Assembly: GCF_014836635.1 (NCBI RefSeq)
Contig: NZ_JACSQL010000002.1
Location: 434,001 to 498,000 of the forward strand
DNA length: 64,000 nt
Source of the DNA: Paenibacillus gallinarum
GTDB lineage: Bacteria > Bacillota > Bacilli > Paenibacillales > Paenibacillaceae
Direction: 5' to 3'
In this document: one piece after another, positions 53,814 through 62,087 of the stretch
Position numbering within the stretch: the stretch's first letter is position 1
How the letters are laid out: each line of letters begins with the position of its first letter
The notes under the pieces: model-generated
The model's input: only the letters and a program-made list of their open reading frames with translations
The model's database searches: none
Told to the model about the DNA's origin: nothing
Position numbers and translations under genes: made by a program

Positions 53814-55230
53814 AGATATATTGCTTGGCTATGGAATGGTTATCATTTATTACGTTATTTTCGTTACTGTCTTATATTTCGGAATTTTATGTTTTTCTTA
53901 CAAAGATATATTTACGATTCGCCGCCGAGCAGAGTATTCCAGCTTTAAAAGCTTAGCGGGATCGGATGTCGTTCCTCCTATATCGCTTTTGGTTCCTGCG
54001 TATAACGAAGAATTGACGATTATAGAAAATGTAAAATGTCTGATGACACTCAATTACCCGGCATATGAGGTCATTGTCGTCAATGATGGTTCTACAGACA
54101 AGACGATCCAAGTACTCATTAAAGAATTTGGACTTCTTCCCGTTCAAAATCCGATCTTCCGTGGAACTATCAGGTGTGAGCAGGTTCGCGGTGTATATCA
54201 TAATCCGGATTATCCTTTTCTTTACCTCATTGACAAGAATAATGGTGGTAAAGCTGATTCACTGAATGCCGGAATCAATTTCTCGCATTTTCCTCTGATC
54301 TCATCGATTGATGCAGATTCTCTACTTGAGAAGGATGCACTTATTCGCATGGCTCGTATGTATCTGGAGAATCCAGAAGAGACAGTTGCGATCGGCGGAG
54401 ATGTGCGTATTGCAAATGGCTGCAAAATCGAAAATGGCGCTGTAAAAGATGTGTCACTTCCGCGTAAAATTTGGCCGATGTTTCAATCCATTGAATACTT
54501 AAAAGCATTCCTTGGCGGACGAATTGGCTGGAGTTCACTAAATGGGCTGATTATCGTTTCAGGTGCTTTCGGAGTATTTAAAAAAGAGGCCGTTATTGCA
54601 GTAGGTGGATATCGTGATGGATATCCCGGAGAAGACATGAACATCATTATCAAGCTTCATCGTTACATGCTAGAAAACAAGAAAAAATATCGTATTGCAT
54701 TCTGTCCAGAGGCAGTCTGCTGGACTCAAGCTCCAGATACGTACCAGATTATTTCGAACCAACGTAAACGCTGGGGTCGGGGAAACCTGAAAAATATGCT
54801 GGAGAACGGAAATATGATGTTCAGACCCAAGTATAAAACAATGGGAATGCTCACGATGCCATACAACATCTTTTTTGAGGCATTGAACCCTTATTTCCGG
54901 ATTACTGGGCTTCTGGCTTTAGTAGGTTACGTTATGCTGGATATGACGGCATGGCCTGTTCTCGTGATTTTTGGTCTCCTTAATTTCTTGAGCGGTTATC
55001 TGCTGAGTGTAGGAGCCCTGATTCTCGAAGAGATTGCTTTTCGCCGTTATCCGAAACCGTCTGATCTTGTAAAAATGTTAGCTTTTTCTGCTCTTAAGTT
55101 TGTAGGGTACCATCAGCTTGGCGTCCTTTGGAGAGTACAAGGGCATATCCAGTTTATGCGAAAGAATAACTCCTGGGGAACGATGACAAGACAGAGCTGG
55201 GAAGAACCAAAAGCCGAAGAGGCTGCTTAA
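53791..55230 (+). CDS. Processive family-2 glycosyltransferase (PgaC/IcaA/HasA-like)
   Basis: A 479-aa membrane GT2. One N-terminal helix (about 12-35) precedes the catalytic domain: VPAYNEE, VVNDGSTD, the DAD motif (Asp174/Asp176), GED at 280-282 and QRKRW at 324-328. These define a processive beta-glycan synthase. Two or three C-terminal helices follow. No PilZ domain. The true start is uncertain. TTG 53791 is in frame, but GGAGGGG at 53793-53799 would best serve a CTG at 53806; both overlap the HEAT gene. It likely polymerises and exports the glycan. Confidence 0.88.
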   Translation: MEGISLLKDILLGYGMVIIYYVIFVTVLYFGILCFSYKDIFTIRRRAEYSSFKSLAGSDVVPPISLLVPAYNEELTIIENVKCLMTLNYPAYEVIVVNDGSTDKTIQVLIKEFGLLPVQNPIFRGTIRCEQVRGVYHNPDYPFLYLIDKNNGGKADSLNAGINFSHFPLISSIDADSLLEKDALIRMARMYLENPEETVAIGGDVRIANGCKIENGAVKDVSLPRKIWPMFQSIEYLKAFLGGRIGWSSLNGLIIVSGAFGVFKKEAVIAVGGYRDGYPGEDMNIIIKLHRYMLENKKKYRIAFCPEAVCWTQAPDTYQIISNQRKRWGRGNLKNMLENGNMMFRPKYKTMGMLTMPYNIFFEALNPYFRITGLLALVGYVMLDMTAWPVLVIFGLLNFLSGYLLSVGALILEEIAFRRYPKPSDLVKMLAFSALKFVGYHQLGVLWRVQGHIQFMRKNNSWGTMTRQSWEEPKAEEAA

Positions 55231-55271
55231 GTAAGGTGAAAGTGAAATGTTGAAAGGTGGAGATGAGACTT

Positions 55272-56078
55272 ATGGCAAATACAGTAACTCTTGAGCGCCA
55301 GATGAAGGACAGTGTATATGACATTCTGGATGAGCAACTGAAAGGAATGGCTAACGAAAACAGCGGCGTTGTGTTTGTCCACTGCATGGATAGGGACCAG
55401 CAACCGGATGCGGAGTTGCAGGATATTCTCACGAGAACCTGCGAGACTGAATATCAGGTCTGGAAAGATACGCAGACAAATACGATTGCGGTCTTCCTTC
55501 CCTTTATGTCACTCAATCGCACACACTATCAGGCACTGTTAATCAAACAGAGCCTGATGCAAATGTTGCCCGGTGTAGATGCGCGTCTGACGATCGCAAG
55601 TTTCCCTGAAATGGGGAAAGCAAGCAAACACATGCTGAAAAGTATGGCTGAATCTGCAAGACTCAGTACGGATGCAGATATCAAATTATATACACCAAAC
55701 GAAACAGCGGTACGGCCAGGGAAGATTCTTATTGTAGATCAAGAACAATCAACAAGAGAATTTCTTCAAATCCGCCTTGCTTTGCAAGGATATGACATTT
55801 ATGAAGCAGTGGATGGACTTAGTGCCCTTGATATGGCTGTAAAAGTGGAACCGGATCTTATTTTGACCGAACTTAATTTGTACGGCATGAGTGGAGTTCC
55901 CTTTATCCATCAGATCCAAAACCTGGATCTAAAACAGCAGCCAAAAGTAATTGTTTTGACAGACCAGCGAGTAGAGCAGACCATCACACAGTGTTTTGAA
56001 AAAGGCGTAGAAGATTATGTAACCAAACCTTTTTCTCCTGTGGAACTCGATGCCCGTATTCGTCGCTGTTTTCAATAG
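55272..56078 (+). CDS. Degenerate GGDEF-like plus pseudo-receiver regulatory protein
   Basis: A 268-aa cytosolic protein. The first half (about 1-150) looks like a worn-down nucleotide-cyclase fold (NTIAVFLPFMSLNRTHY, ARLTIASFPEMG) without any GGDEF signature. The second half is a receiver domain starting KILIVDQEQSTREFL. The phosphoacceptor position in PDLILTELNLYGMSG is Glu (residue 200) instead of Asp, and the acidic pocket reads VDQE rather than VDDD. The conserved Thr (VLTDQ) and Lys (VTKPFSP) remain. It has no DNA-binding output domain. It probably regulates the synthase by protein contact. ATG 55272 is chosen for AGGTGGAG spacing. Confidence 0.8.
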   Translation: MANTVTLERQMKDSVYDILDEQLKGMANENSGVVFVHCMDRDQQPDAELQDILTRTCETEYQVWKDTQTNTIAVFLPFMSLNRTHYQALLIKQSLMQMLPGVDARLTIASFPEMGKASKHMLKSMAESARLSTDADIKLYTPNETAVRPGKILIVDQEQSTREFLQIRLALQGYDIYEAVDGLSALDMAVKVEPDLILTELNLYGMSGVPFIHQIQNLDLKQQPKVIVLTDQRVEQTITQCFEKGVEDYVTKPFSPVELDARIRRCFQ

Positions 56079-56237
56079 AAACCATAGATATTACAGTAAT
56101 CGTAGCTTGTAAAATAGTAGATTTCAAACTGATAAGGTAGTCCTGATTTAACACATAAAACGAAAGTGAGCTGTGTATCATTGTATTTAAATGATGCAGC
56201 CTGCTTACCTAAAATTCCATTTGGAGGGTGAAGTACT

Positions 56238-57602
56238 GTGAAAGAGCAATTCCATACTTTGATGAACGCAATTGAAAGCAAGAAAGCCGTGTTGGGTGTA
56301 GTAGGATTAGGATATGTTGGCCTGCCGCTCGCAGTAGAAATGGTAAAGCAAGGATTTACGGTAATCGGTATCGATTTAGACCCATCCAAAGTGGAGAGTA
56401 TTTATCAAGGCGAGTCCTATATTCATGATATTTCTTCGGAAGACCTGAAAACGGTAATGCAAAGCGGACGCTTTCAGCCGACAACAGATTACAGCATGCT
56501 GCGTGTGATCGATGCACTGAGTATCTGTGTGCCAACACCACTCAGTGAAAACCAGGATCCGGATACATCATACATTGTAACTGTAGTAGACCAAATTAAA
56601 TTGCACATGAAGGAAGGTATGCTCATTACGCTTGAGAGCACAACTTATCCTGGTACAACGGAAGAATTGATTGAACAAGAACTTGAGGCTATTGGTAAAA
56701 AAGTGGGAGAAGATTATTTCCTCTGCTTCTCACCAGAACGTGTGGATCCGTCAAACGGCAGATATACTACTTTCAATACACCAAAAGTAATTGGCGGTAC
56801 TACGGAAGAATGCTTGAAACTCGGAGCAGCTCTGTATAGCCAGTATGTAGAGACGGTAGTTCCTGTATCTAATCCAAAAATTGCGGAAATGTCCAAGCTA
56901 CTTGAAAACACGTTCCGCAGTGTAAATATTGCGTTTGTGAATGAAATGGCAATGATGTGTGACCGCATGGGGATTGATATTTGGGAAGTAATTGACGCAG
57001 CTGCGACAAAACCATTTGGCTTTATGCCATTCTATCCGGGCCCAGGTATCGGTGGACACTGCATTCCGCTGGATCCGATGTACTTATCCTGGAAAGCGAA
57101 AGGATTTAGATTCTACAGTCAATTTATTGAACTTGCTCAATCCACTAATGATAATATGCCGTACTACGTAATGAACAAAACAGCAACGATTCTGAATGAA
57201 TATGCGAAATCAATTCGTAAATCCAACATTTTGCTGCTGGGTATGGCATACAAACCAAACATTGCGGATCTTCGTGAATCTCCTGCTCTTGAAGTTTACG
57301 AGCTCTTTAAAGAAGCGGGTGCCAATGTAGAGTACTTTGATCCGTATGCAGATACTTTCCGCGATAAACATGGAGAAACGGTTTCGAGCGTGGAGTATAA
57401 CCCAGCTAACTTCAAAGGATATGACTGCATCGTTTTAATTACGAACCATAAAGATCTGGAGTATGATGAGATCGCATCGCTGGGCGTACCTATACTCGAC
57501 ACTCGTAATGCATTCAAAGAATATCCATTACCGCACATCTATAAAATAGGCCATTCTGTACAGCATCCCGTAACATTGCAGGAAGAAGCGGTATTTGCTT
57601 AA
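56238..57602 (+). CDS. UDP-N-acetyl-hexosamine 6-dehydrogenase (WbpA/CapL type)
   Basis: A 454-aa nucleotide-sugar dehydrogenase: Rossmann GVVGLGYVGLPLA, central KLLENTFRSVNIAFVNE, and catalytic Cys275 in GPGIGGHCIPLDP. That last block is typical of WbpA-like UDP-GlcNAc 6-dehydrogenases rather than UDP-glucose dehydrogenases (GGSCFPKD). The product would be UDP-HexNAc uronic acid, a likely precursor for the adjacent synthase. GTG 56238 follows GGAGGG with 10-base spacing. It overlaps the next gene by 8 bp. Confidence 0.88.
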   Translation: MKEQFHTLMNAIESKKAVLGVVGLGYVGLPLAVEMVKQGFTVIGIDLDPSKVESIYQGESYIHDISSEDLKTVMQSGRFQPTTDYSMLRVIDALSICVPTPLSENQDPDTSYIVTVVDQIKLHMKEGMLITLESTTYPGTTEELIEQELEAIGKKVGEDYFLCFSPERVDPSNGRYTTFNTPKVIGGTTEECLKLGAALYSQYVETVVPVSNPKIAEMSKLLENTFRSVNIAFVNEMAMMCDRMGIDIWEVIDAAATKPFGFMPFYPGPGIGGHCIPLDPMYLSWKAKGFRFYSQFIELAQSTNDNMPYYVMNKTATILNEYAKSIRKSNILLLGMAYKPNIADLRESPALEVYELFKEAGANVEYFDPYADTFRDKHGETVSSVEYNPANFKGYDCIVLITNHKDLEYDEIASLGVPILDTRNAFKEYPLPHIYKIGHSVQHPVTLQEEAVFA

Positions 57603-58569
57603 GAAGAATACGGCGAGCACCGTGCAAAAGCCATCAAGTAAAGGAGGATATGTATGGAATACATGGCCGGCATGGGTAAAAGGAGGCAGTTTGGTAATCA
57701 TCTTTGTCCTTTTACTTATCCTGTATTTCATGCTGAAATCACCTGGGGTGAATGAAAATAAAGCGACATGGCTATGGGATGCTTCGATCATTGAAGAGCG
57801 TACAGATGAAATTGTGATGTTCTTAGCAGAGCAAAAGGTGAATACTGTTTTTCTGCAAACGAAAGACAGCGTGTCTGATGAAGCATATCGACATTTTAAT
57901 GCGGAAGCACAAGCTCACGACATTTCAGTCCATGCACTCAATGGTCATGCAGACTGGGCTTATACAGAAAAACGAGAAGAAGGCACGGTATGGGTAGAAT
58001 GGGTAAAGAAATTTAACCAGGAAGCAGCACCAGAGGAGCAGTTTGCAGGCGTGCAGTTCGATGTCGAGCCGTATCAGTTGCGGCGATGGGAACAAGAGGA
58101 GCAAGCAGTCATTGCAGAATGGAGCGCGAATATAGAGGAATGGATTCAGGCAGGGTCTGAAGGCAATCTCTATATGAGCGCAGCGGTTCCTTTTTGGCTT
58201 GATAAGCGAGAAAGTCCAGATGGTGAGGGAACACTTAGTCGGTGGATGATTGATCAATTTGACGCGATTGCCATCATGGCTTATCGAGACAGCGGTCAGC
58301 AGATGTACGATCTCTCCAAGGAAGAACTTGCTGAAGCAGATGAGCTGGACAAGGAGGTATGGATCGGCGCCGAGCTCGGTCATACCGAAGAAGGCGAACA
58401 TCTAACCTTTTACCGAAAAGCAGTTACGAATATGGAATCAGAGATGGAAGTAGCGGCTGAACTTGGCACGAAACATCATTCTTTTGCTGGACTTGCGGTA
58501 CATCATTATGAAGTATGGTATGAGAAAATGAAGGATGATGTATCTCTTGCTCGTAAAGAAAATAAATAG
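57595..58569 (+). CDS. Membrane-anchored glycosidase-like protein (GH18-like barrel)
   Basis: A 324-aa protein with a membrane helix at about 31-50 and an extracellular domain. FAGVQFDVEPYQL recalls the barrel strand with D-x-E acids of GH18 and related folds, and other strands (NTVFLQTKDS, YMSAAVPFW, DAIAIMAYRDS) fit a TIM barrel. Start: TTG 57595, overlapping the dehydrogenase stop, with GGAAG 9 bases upstream; no ATG is available. Last gene of the cluster, ended by a strong terminator. Possible polymer hydrolase or deacetylase-like partner; the activity is unproven. Confidence 0.72.
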   Translation: MLKKNTASTVQKPSSKGGYVWNTWPAWVKGGSLVIIFVLLLILYFMLKSPGVNENKATWLWDASIIEERTDEIVMFLAEQKVNTVFLQTKDSVSDEAYRHFNAEAQAHDISVHALNGHADWAYTEKREEGTVWVEWVKKFNQEAAPEEQFAGVQFDVEPYQLRRWEQEEQAVIAEWSANIEEWIQAGSEGNLYMSAAVPFWLDKRESPDGEGTLSRWMIDQFDAIAIMAYRDSGQQMYDLSKEELAEADELDKEVWIGAELGHTEEGEHLTFYRKAVTNMESEMEVAAELGTKHHSFAGLAVHHYEVWYEKMKDDVSLARKENK

Positions 58570-58608
58570 TCAATCCTTAATCTTGTTTGCGGAAATAAGA
58601 GATAGTAG

Positions 58609-58658
58609 AAAAAGAGAACGGTATGCTTACTTAGATAAGCAGACTGTTCTCTTTTTTT
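58609..58658 (+). terminator. Terminator ending the polysaccharide cluster
   Basis: Stem AAAAAGAGAACGGT... / ...CTGTTCTCTTTTT with inner TGCTTA/TAAGCA, followed by a T-run. Confidence 0.9.
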
Positions 58659-58659
58659 G

Positions 58660-58687
58660 TTGACAGGCTGTCTTAAATCATTATAAA
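58660..58687 (+). promoter_or_regulatory. Sigma-A promoter of the niaP-like gene
   Basis: A perfect TTGACA and a TATAAA separated by 16 bp, about 55 bp before the start codon. Confidence 0.75.
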
Positions 58688-58741
58688 TAAGATGGTGGGT
58701 TCCACTTCAAATACATTACATAAGGGAGCAAAAGTATTACG

Positions 58742-59959
58742 ATGAGTAAACTCGAAGTTTTACAGAATCCGAAACAACGTAAGCTGCTCTTTAGCGCCGG
58801 GCTGAGCTGGATGTTTGATGCCATGGAAGTAGGTATGATGTCCTTTATCGTAGCTGCTCTGGCGAAGGAATGGCTCCTCAGTCCAGGTGAAGTAGGGCTG
58901 ATCACAAGTTCAACTTCCATTGGTATGGTCGTTGGAGCTGCCCTCGCAGGAACGCTCGCTGATAAGTATGGAAGAAAAGCGGTTTTAATGTGGACGCTGC
59001 TTATCTTCTCGGTAGCAAGTGGGTTTTCGGCTTTAGCTACAGGGTATGTGTTCCTTTGCCTTATTCGTTTTGTCGCAGGGATTGGTCTTGGAGGAGAACT
59101 TCCGGTCGCTTCTACGCTGGTATCAGAATCGGTACCTGCTAAGGAAAGAGGACGAGCCGTTGTTCTGCTTGAAAGCTTTTGGGCTGCAGGCTGGATTATT
59201 TCGGCTCTTATTTCTTATTTCATCATCCCCGAGTATGGATGGCGTGTAGCTTTTCTAATCGGTGCACTACCGGCTTTTTACGCGCTGTACTTACGGAAAG
59301 CTATCCAGGATCCACCTGATTTTAACAAGAAAAAGGAACTCAAAAAAATTTCCTTTAGAGAAAAATTTAAATCGGTTTGGTCCATAGAACATCGGAAGAC
59401 CACACTGATGTTATGGATCTTATGGTTTACGGTTGTATTTTCTTACTATGGCATGTTTTTATGGTTGCCAAGTGTCATGACGTCAAAAGGATATGAACTT
59501 GTCAAAAGTTTTCAGTATGTACTTATTATGACACTCGCGCAGCTGCCTGGTTATTTTACTGCCGCTTACTTTATTGAGAAATTCGGGAGAAAATTTGTAC
59601 TTGTCGTATATTTAGTGATGACAGGATTTAGTGCGCTCTGGTTTGGAAATGCCAGCTCGGAATTATCCTTAATTATTGCAGGAATGTCACTTTCTTTCTT
59701 TAATCTGGGGGCATGGGGAGGCATGTATGCTTACACACCGGAGTTATATCCGCTGAGAACACGTTCTACTGGGGTGGGGTTATCCGCGTCCGTTGGCCGA
59801 ATCGGAGGCGTTATTGCACCGCTTCTTGTAGGTCTTTTGGTCCAAAAAGGGGTTCCTTTTAGTACAATATTCACCTTATTCTTTGTTACGGTATTAGTTG
59901 GCGCAGCAGCGGTATTGGTACTAGGTAAGGAAACAAAAGGAACGGAACTTGTAGATTAG
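58742..59959 (+). CDS. niaP: MFS transporter, niacin (NiaP) type
   Basis: A 405-aa, 12-helix major facilitator. The GTLADKYGRK loop motif, FVAGIGLGGELPVASTLVSE and LLESFWAAGWIISALISYF closely recall B. subtilis NiaP (YceI), which imports nicotinate. Related family members carry other carboxylates, so niacin is the best guess. Own promoter at 58660; GGGAG lies upstream at long spacing. Confidence 0.82.
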   Translation: MSKLEVLQNPKQRKLLFSAGLSWMFDAMEVGMMSFIVAALAKEWLLSPGEVGLITSSTSIGMVVGAALAGTLADKYGRKAVLMWTLLIFSVASGFSALATGYVFLCLIRFVAGIGLGGELPVASTLVSESVPAKERGRAVVLLESFWAAGWIISALISYFIIPEYGWRVAFLIGALPAFYALYLRKAIQDPPDFNKKKELKKISFREKFKSVWSIEHRKTTLMLWILWFTVVFSYYGMFLWLPSVMTSKGYELVKSFQYVLIMTLAQLPGYFTAAYFIEKFGRKFVLVVYLVMTGFSALWFGNASSELSLIIAGMSLSFFNLGAWGGMYAYTPELYPLRTRSTGVGLSASVGRIGGVIAPLLVGLLVQKGVPFSTIFTLFFVTVLVGAAAVLVLGKETKGTELVD

Positions 59960-59972
59960 GTCCATCGGCAGA

Positions 59973-60001
59973 TGTAACAAAATTGTAACTTATGTTATAG
60001 T
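59973..60001 (+). promoter_or_regulatory. WalR-type box overlapping the promoter of the first SleB-like gene
   Basis: TGTAAC-AAAAT-TGTAAC (59973-59989) is an exact fit to the WalR consensus TGTWAH-N5-TGTWAH. A TATAGT -10 lies at 59996-60001. The first half-site sits where a -35 would be (17-bp spacer), so regulator binding would meet the promoter directly. Confidence 0.72.
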
Positions 60002-60099
60002 ACACATTAGGTGTTACTTTTAGCGCCGCCAAATTCAGTGATGAGATTTTTTTATGTAGTACGTCTTATCACGAATGAAACGGAGGATATGTAAGACTA

Positions 60100-60738
60100 A
60101 TGAAAAAAATACCCACACTTATCTTAACATGTGCCTGTGCTCTTTCCATATTGGGTGCATCATCAACAGCTAGTGCTGCGACACTACAGAAGGGTAGTAG
60201 AAGTTCCGAAGTAGTTGAGGTCCAAGAAAGACTGAATAAAATAAAATATTTCTGGGCTGGCATCAGCGGTTACTATGGTGACAAAACGGTTGCAGCTGTG
60301 AAGAAATTCCAGAGGGTGAACAACTTAGCTGTCGATGGAAAGGTTGGTCCCAAGACAGAAGCCAAACTGAAAGCCAAAGCGCCGATTAATAACAAAGTGT
60401 TAAAACATCTGGCAGGTATTATTCAAGATGAAGCTGGCGGAGAATCATTTACTGGACAAGTTGCAGTAGGTGCTGTCATTCTAAATCGTGTTCAGAACCC
60501 GGCGTTTCCGAACGCTATTACGAACGTGATTTTTCAAAAAGGACAATTCTCACCTGCAGCGGATGGCAAACTAAGTGTGCCAACGGCTGGTGCTTATGAG
60601 GCAGCTCGCAGAGCTTTGACAGGATATGATCCTTCTAAAGGTGCTCTGTACTTCTATAATCCGAAGTATACCTCTTCTTCTTGGATGAATTCTAGGCCAG
60701 TTACACAAAGACTTGGTAATCATGTTTTCACAAAATAA
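60100..60738 (+). CDS. Secreted SleB/CwlJ-type cell-wall hydrolase with peptidoglycan-binding domain
   Basis: A 212-aa protein: signal peptide to about residue 26 (ASSTASAA), a PG_binding_1 domain (about 32-92) and a Hydrolase_2 catalytic domain (about 100-212). The predicted catalytic Glu is Glu111 in IIQDEAGGES. SleB-type enzymes are lytic transglycosylases of glycan strands; family members act in spore cortex lysis or vegetative wall turnover. The WalR-type box upstream argues for a vegetative role. The next gene is a close paralogue. Confidence 0.9.
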   Translation: MKKIPTLILTCACALSILGASSTASAATLQKGSRSSEVVEVQERLNKIKYFWAGISGYYGDKTVAAVKKFQRVNNLAVDGKVGPKTEAKLKAKAPINNKVLKHLAGIIQDEAGGESFTGQVAVGAVILNRVQNPAFPNAITNVIFQKGQFSPAADGKLSVPTAGAYEAARRALTGYDPSKGALYFYNPKYTSSSWMNSRPVTQRLGNHVFTK

Positions 60739-60795
60739 ATCTTTTGCAAAATAAATATTGAATTTGTAAGAATGAGTGTACTTGAAAAACACTTC

Positions 60796-60840
60796 GCCGG
60801 GAGAAAGCAGGAACAATTCCCTTTCTCCCGGCTTTTTTTT
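60796..60840 (+). terminator. Terminator after the first SleB-like gene
   Basis: GCCGGGAGAAAG pairs with CTTTCTCCCGGC, followed by eight T. Confidence 0.93.
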
Positions 60841-60907
60841 CAGGATCGGCAAAGCCAGATCCCACTATTGAACTTACATCACGAATCTGGAGGTTGTCAT
60901 AGGATAT

Positions 60908-61579
60908 ATGAACAAATTAAATAACAACAAAAAATGGAAAACATTCACAGCAGGTTTACTTTTAAGCGGATCGATAGCAATAGGTACAGTAGGAGCGGCT
61001 TCCCCGGCCAGTGCAATGCTTCTTCAAAAAGGAACTCAGCACTCTGAAGTTGTAGAGTTGCAAGAGAGACTCAGAACGTTAGGCTACTTGTCTGCTGGAG
61101 TAACCGGATACTATGGATCACAAACAGAGAAGGCAGTTCAAACCTTCCAGAAGCGGAGTGGCCTTGCTGTAGACGGAAAGGCAGGCAAACGAACGATAGC
61201 CGCTTTGAAGACTAAGGTGCCTGCCGCTGGAACTACACTGAACGCTTTGGCTAAAGCCGTAAATGGTGAAGCGAGGGGCGAATCATTAAAAGGACAGGTA
61301 GCGGTAGCTGCTGTCATCCTTAACCGGGTCCAGTCTAATCAGTTCCCAAGTTCTATAAAAGATGTTATCCTTCATCCTAGACAGTTTACTGCGGTAGATG
61401 ACGGCCAGTATAACCTCACTCCTAACTCATCTGCTTATGTAGCAGCAAAGCGTGCGCTGAATGGTGAAGATCCAACAGGGGGAGCTCTCTATTATTATAA
61501 TCCGAAGATTGCCACATCTGCTTGGAGTAAAGCACGTCCTATTATAAAAACAATAGGGAATCATGTTTTCACAAAATAG
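60908..61579 (+). CDS. Second SleB/CwlJ-type cell-wall hydrolase (paralogue)
   Basis: A 223-aa protein with the same layout as its neighbour: signal peptide (to about 36, PASAM), PG_binding_1 domain and Hydrolase_2 domain with Glu121 in AVNGEARGES. Both share the LQKG start after cleavage, the LAVDGK block and the C-terminal GNHVFTK. This points to tandem duplication. It is separated by a terminator, so it has its own promoter; no clear WalR box was found upstream. Confidence 0.9.
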   Translation: MNKLNNNKKWKTFTAGLLLSGSIAIGTVGAASPASAMLLQKGTQHSEVVELQERLRTLGYLSAGVTGYYGSQTEKAVQTFQKRSGLAVDGKAGKRTIAALKTKVPAAGTTLNALAKAVNGEARGESLKGQVAVAAVILNRVQSNQFPSSIKDVILHPRQFTAVDDGQYNLTPNSSAYVAAKRALNGEDPTGGALYYYNPKIATSAWSKARPIIKTIGNHVFTK

Positions 61580-61642
61580 GAATTTATAATAAAGAAGTCA
61601 AAAAAGATGTTCTTAAACGAGGCCGCGTAAAAGTCCTCTTAT

Positions 61643-61694
61643 AAAAAAAAGGTACGGCTCCTCAAAAACAGTTGAGGGGCTGTACCTTTTTTTT
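61643..61694 (+). terminator. Terminator after the second SleB-like gene
   Basis: Stem AAAAAGGTAC...CCTCAA / TTGAGG...GTACCTTTTT, followed by a T-run. Confidence 0.9.
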
Positions 61695-62022
61695 GCCTAT
61701 AATTAATGCATCATATGAAAAGTAGGTGAACGTGGATGATTAGACAACAACAAACCTCAGTTCTGAGCCCTTGTGCGGCACTATGGTACATTCCTGTACC
61801 CGATGGACAATATACTCCATCAAATCAATATACTCGTGAACCACACTGACGTAGACATTGGTGAACATTCTACGTATGGCCTGTCGTTCATTTTTCTCGG
61901 CTTGGCATCAGTGGGCTTGGTTATCAGTCCAAGTTCTCTACCCGACATCAAGTAAACTACGTGTAAAAGATCTGAACCTGCTCACGCTATAACCCAAAGT
62001 CACCGTAAGAAATCCTACAAGA
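61695..62022. other. Region without a convincing gene
   Basis: This 330-bp stretch holds only short frames: a possible 37-aa ORF at 61736 and an overlapping 60-aa frame at 61773-61955 with a hydrophobic stretch (GLSFIFLGLASVGLVIS) but no ribosome site. It may be the eroded remains of a gene. Confidence 0.4.
61736..61849 (+). CDS. Possible 37-aa small ORF
   Basis: The ATG follows AGTAGGTGAACG at a workable spacing, and TATAAT lies about 40 bp upstream. The translated product (MIRQQQTSVLSPCAALWYIP...) matches nothing I recognise. Expression is not supported beyond these signals. Confidence 0.25.
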   Translation: MIRQQQTSVLSPCAALWYIPVPDGQYTPSNQYTREPH

Positions 62023-62071
62023 CAAAAAGAAGACATTCATCTCCAAAACGCGGAGTGAATGTCTTCTTTTG
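62023..62071. terminator. Terminator hairpin at the 3' end of the P60 gene
   Basis: AAAAGAAGACATTCA and TGAATGTCTTCTTTT pair, with inner CTCC/GGAG. T-runs lie on both strands; the P60 gene reads into it from the right. Confidence 0.88.
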
Positions 62072-62087
62072 ATACTAATCTATAATA

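Noticed and set aside
59990-60099. c-di-AMP riboswitch before the first SleB-like gene
   Set aside because: The leader is short and lacks the GGGGGAC, GGGGTGAA and CTAACCTCG blocks seen in the P60 leader.
61773-61955. 60-aa ORF with a hydrophobic segment
   Set aside because: No ribosome site and no homology recognised; overlaps another short frame in a region that looks eroded.
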